A stretch of DNA of 6,032 nt from an uncultured Eubacteriales bacterium (GTDB lineage: Bacteria; Bacillota; Clostridia; Oscillospirales; CAG-382), in assembly GCA_934479825.1 (NCBI GenBank), contig CAKSOW010000059.1:1-6032 (forward strand). Direction: 5' to 3'. This document shows, piece by piece, positions 5,820 through 6,032 of the stretch. The position numbers and the translations under genes were made by a program. Under the pieces are notes generated by a model. That model saw only the letters and a program-made list of their open reading frames with translations, did not search any database and was not told where the DNA came from. Position 1 is the first letter of the stretch, and each line of letters opens with the position of its first letter.

Positions 5820-5932
5820 TGAACCGAACCAGTAAAACTGGACAATAGACAAAATCCCCCCTGATGTAGGATAATAATAACTTGAACCGCACCAGATTAT
5901 GCGGACAGCACAAAAAGCCTCCATGTAGGATA
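5820..5932. repeat. Tandem imperfect direct repeat of an IS3-type end
   Basis: Unit 1 (5820-5873) and unit 2 (5883-5932) both start TGAACCG.ACCAG, continue with GGACA and end with ATGTAGGATA. Eighteen of the first 25 positions agree. Each unit contains a small dyad: CCAGT/ACTGG (5829-5841) in the outer copy and CCGCA/TGCGG (5887-5904) in the inner one. The TG start and GGACA pattern resemble terminal inverted repeats of IS3-family elements. One unit is probably the true end and the other a diverged or older end. Confidence 0.7.
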
Positions 5933-5939
5933 TTGAGTT

Positions 5940-6032
5940 TTAAGCGGAGTGGCGCAGCGACAGCGGTGCCACTCCCGTTTTTGTTTGGATGCGTTCGTGG
6001 TTATAGAAGTAAATATACCTGTCGATCAGTTC
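5940..6032 (-). CDS. IS3-family transposase OrfB (DDE integrase), C-terminal 30 residues, partial
   Basis: The frame is open from the right edge and ends with TAA at 5942-5940. It reads ELIDRYIYFYNHERIQTKTG and then VAPLSLRHSA. The pattern Y(I)xFYNxxRIQxKxGxxPxxxR is the well-known tail of IS3/IS150-group OrfB transposases, downstream of the catalytic Glu. The catalytic DDE residues and the OrfA part lie outside the window, so it cannot be judged whether the element is intact. Confidence 0.85.
   Translation of the reverse strand, partial: ELIDRYIYFYNHERIQTKTGVAPLSLRHSA
5946..5986 (+). terminator. Terminator-like hairpin inside the transposase end, antisense to it
   Basis: GGAGTGGC (5946-5953) and GCCACTCC (5968-5975) form a perfect 8-base-pair stem, extendable by a G-U and a C-G pair, followed on the plus strand by CGTTTTTGTTT (5976-5986). 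It would terminate transcripts entering the IS from gntR, for which no other terminator is seen. On the minus strand the stem is followed by GCTTAAAACT, so it is not a terminator for the transposase. Confidence 0.6.

Larger units (their letters stand above)
5883..6032 (-). mobile_element. IS3-family insertion sequence, partial (transposase 3' end side)
   Basis: The inner terminal repeat beginning at 5883 and the C-terminal transposase codons (5940-6032, minus strand) mark the end of an element that continues past the right edge. The transposase stop lies about 57 bases inside the TG of the inner end, a normal arrangement for the family. If the outer repeat copy is the real end, the element starts at 5820. 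The other end and the target duplication are not visible. Confidence 0.75.

Noticed and set aside
5656..5913. 85-codon minus-strand frame across the gntR end and the IS end
   Set aside because: It overlaps the gntR 3' end and the non-coding IS terminus and has no recognisable protein features.
1..6032. CRISPR array, tRNA, rRNA or riboswitch
   Set aside because: No regularly spaced repeats, tRNA cloverleaf or known riboswitch core was seen on either strand.

Overview
The window looks like a piece of a Firmicutes chromosome, most likely a clostridial (Oscillospiraceae/Lachnospiraceae-type) gut or anaerobic carbohydrate degrader. This is inferred from strong AGGAGG-type ribosome binding sites, a moderate base composition with AT-rich intergenic regions, canonical sigma-A promoters with 17-base spacers, a GntR/UTRA regulator and an IS3-type insertion sequence. 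No marker gene fixes the taxon.

Layout from left to right. Bases 1-170 are a flank with no recognisable gene. A factor-independent terminator (about 171-207) ends a four-gene operon that fills 263-4782 and is read right to left: beta-propeller lactonase (3766-4782), short-chain dehydrogenase (2896-3708), enolase-superfamily sugar-acid dehydratase of the RspA/ManD type (1657-2892) and a cytoplasmic GH28-like beta-helix glycosidase (263-1639). The last three genes are 3 and 17 bases apart. A divergent control region (4783-5034) has a clear promoter on each strand, and a GntR-family regulator (5035-5787) is read to the right. The right edge (from 5820 or 5883 to 6032) is the end of an IS3-family element: the last 30 codons of its transposase on the minus strand, and two tandem, diverged copies of its terminal sequence.

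How the genes may work together (inference). The GH28-like enzyme would release a sugar or uronic acid from an imported oligosaccharide. The SDR would oxidise the sugar to a lactone, the lactonase would open it to an aldonic acid, and the RspA/ManD-type dehydratase would convert that acid to a 2-keto-3-deoxy sugar acid. This is the logic of a non-phosphorylating (Entner-Doudoroff/De Ley-Doudoroff-like) route. An alternative reading is a hexuronate branch in which the SDR reduces a keto-uronate to an aldonate. The aldolase or kinase for the keto-deoxy acid and the transporter are not in this window. The GntR protein is the obvious candidate repressor: the same ATATGATGTT(T/A)AAG motif sits at the predicted transcription start of both divergent promoters.

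The most interesting points are the unusual combination of these four enzymes, the GH28-like protein that keeps the catalytic aspartates but not the usual His and RIK motifs, the shared promoter motif, and the doubled IS end carrying a terminator-like hairpin antisense to the transposase that may serve the regulator gene.
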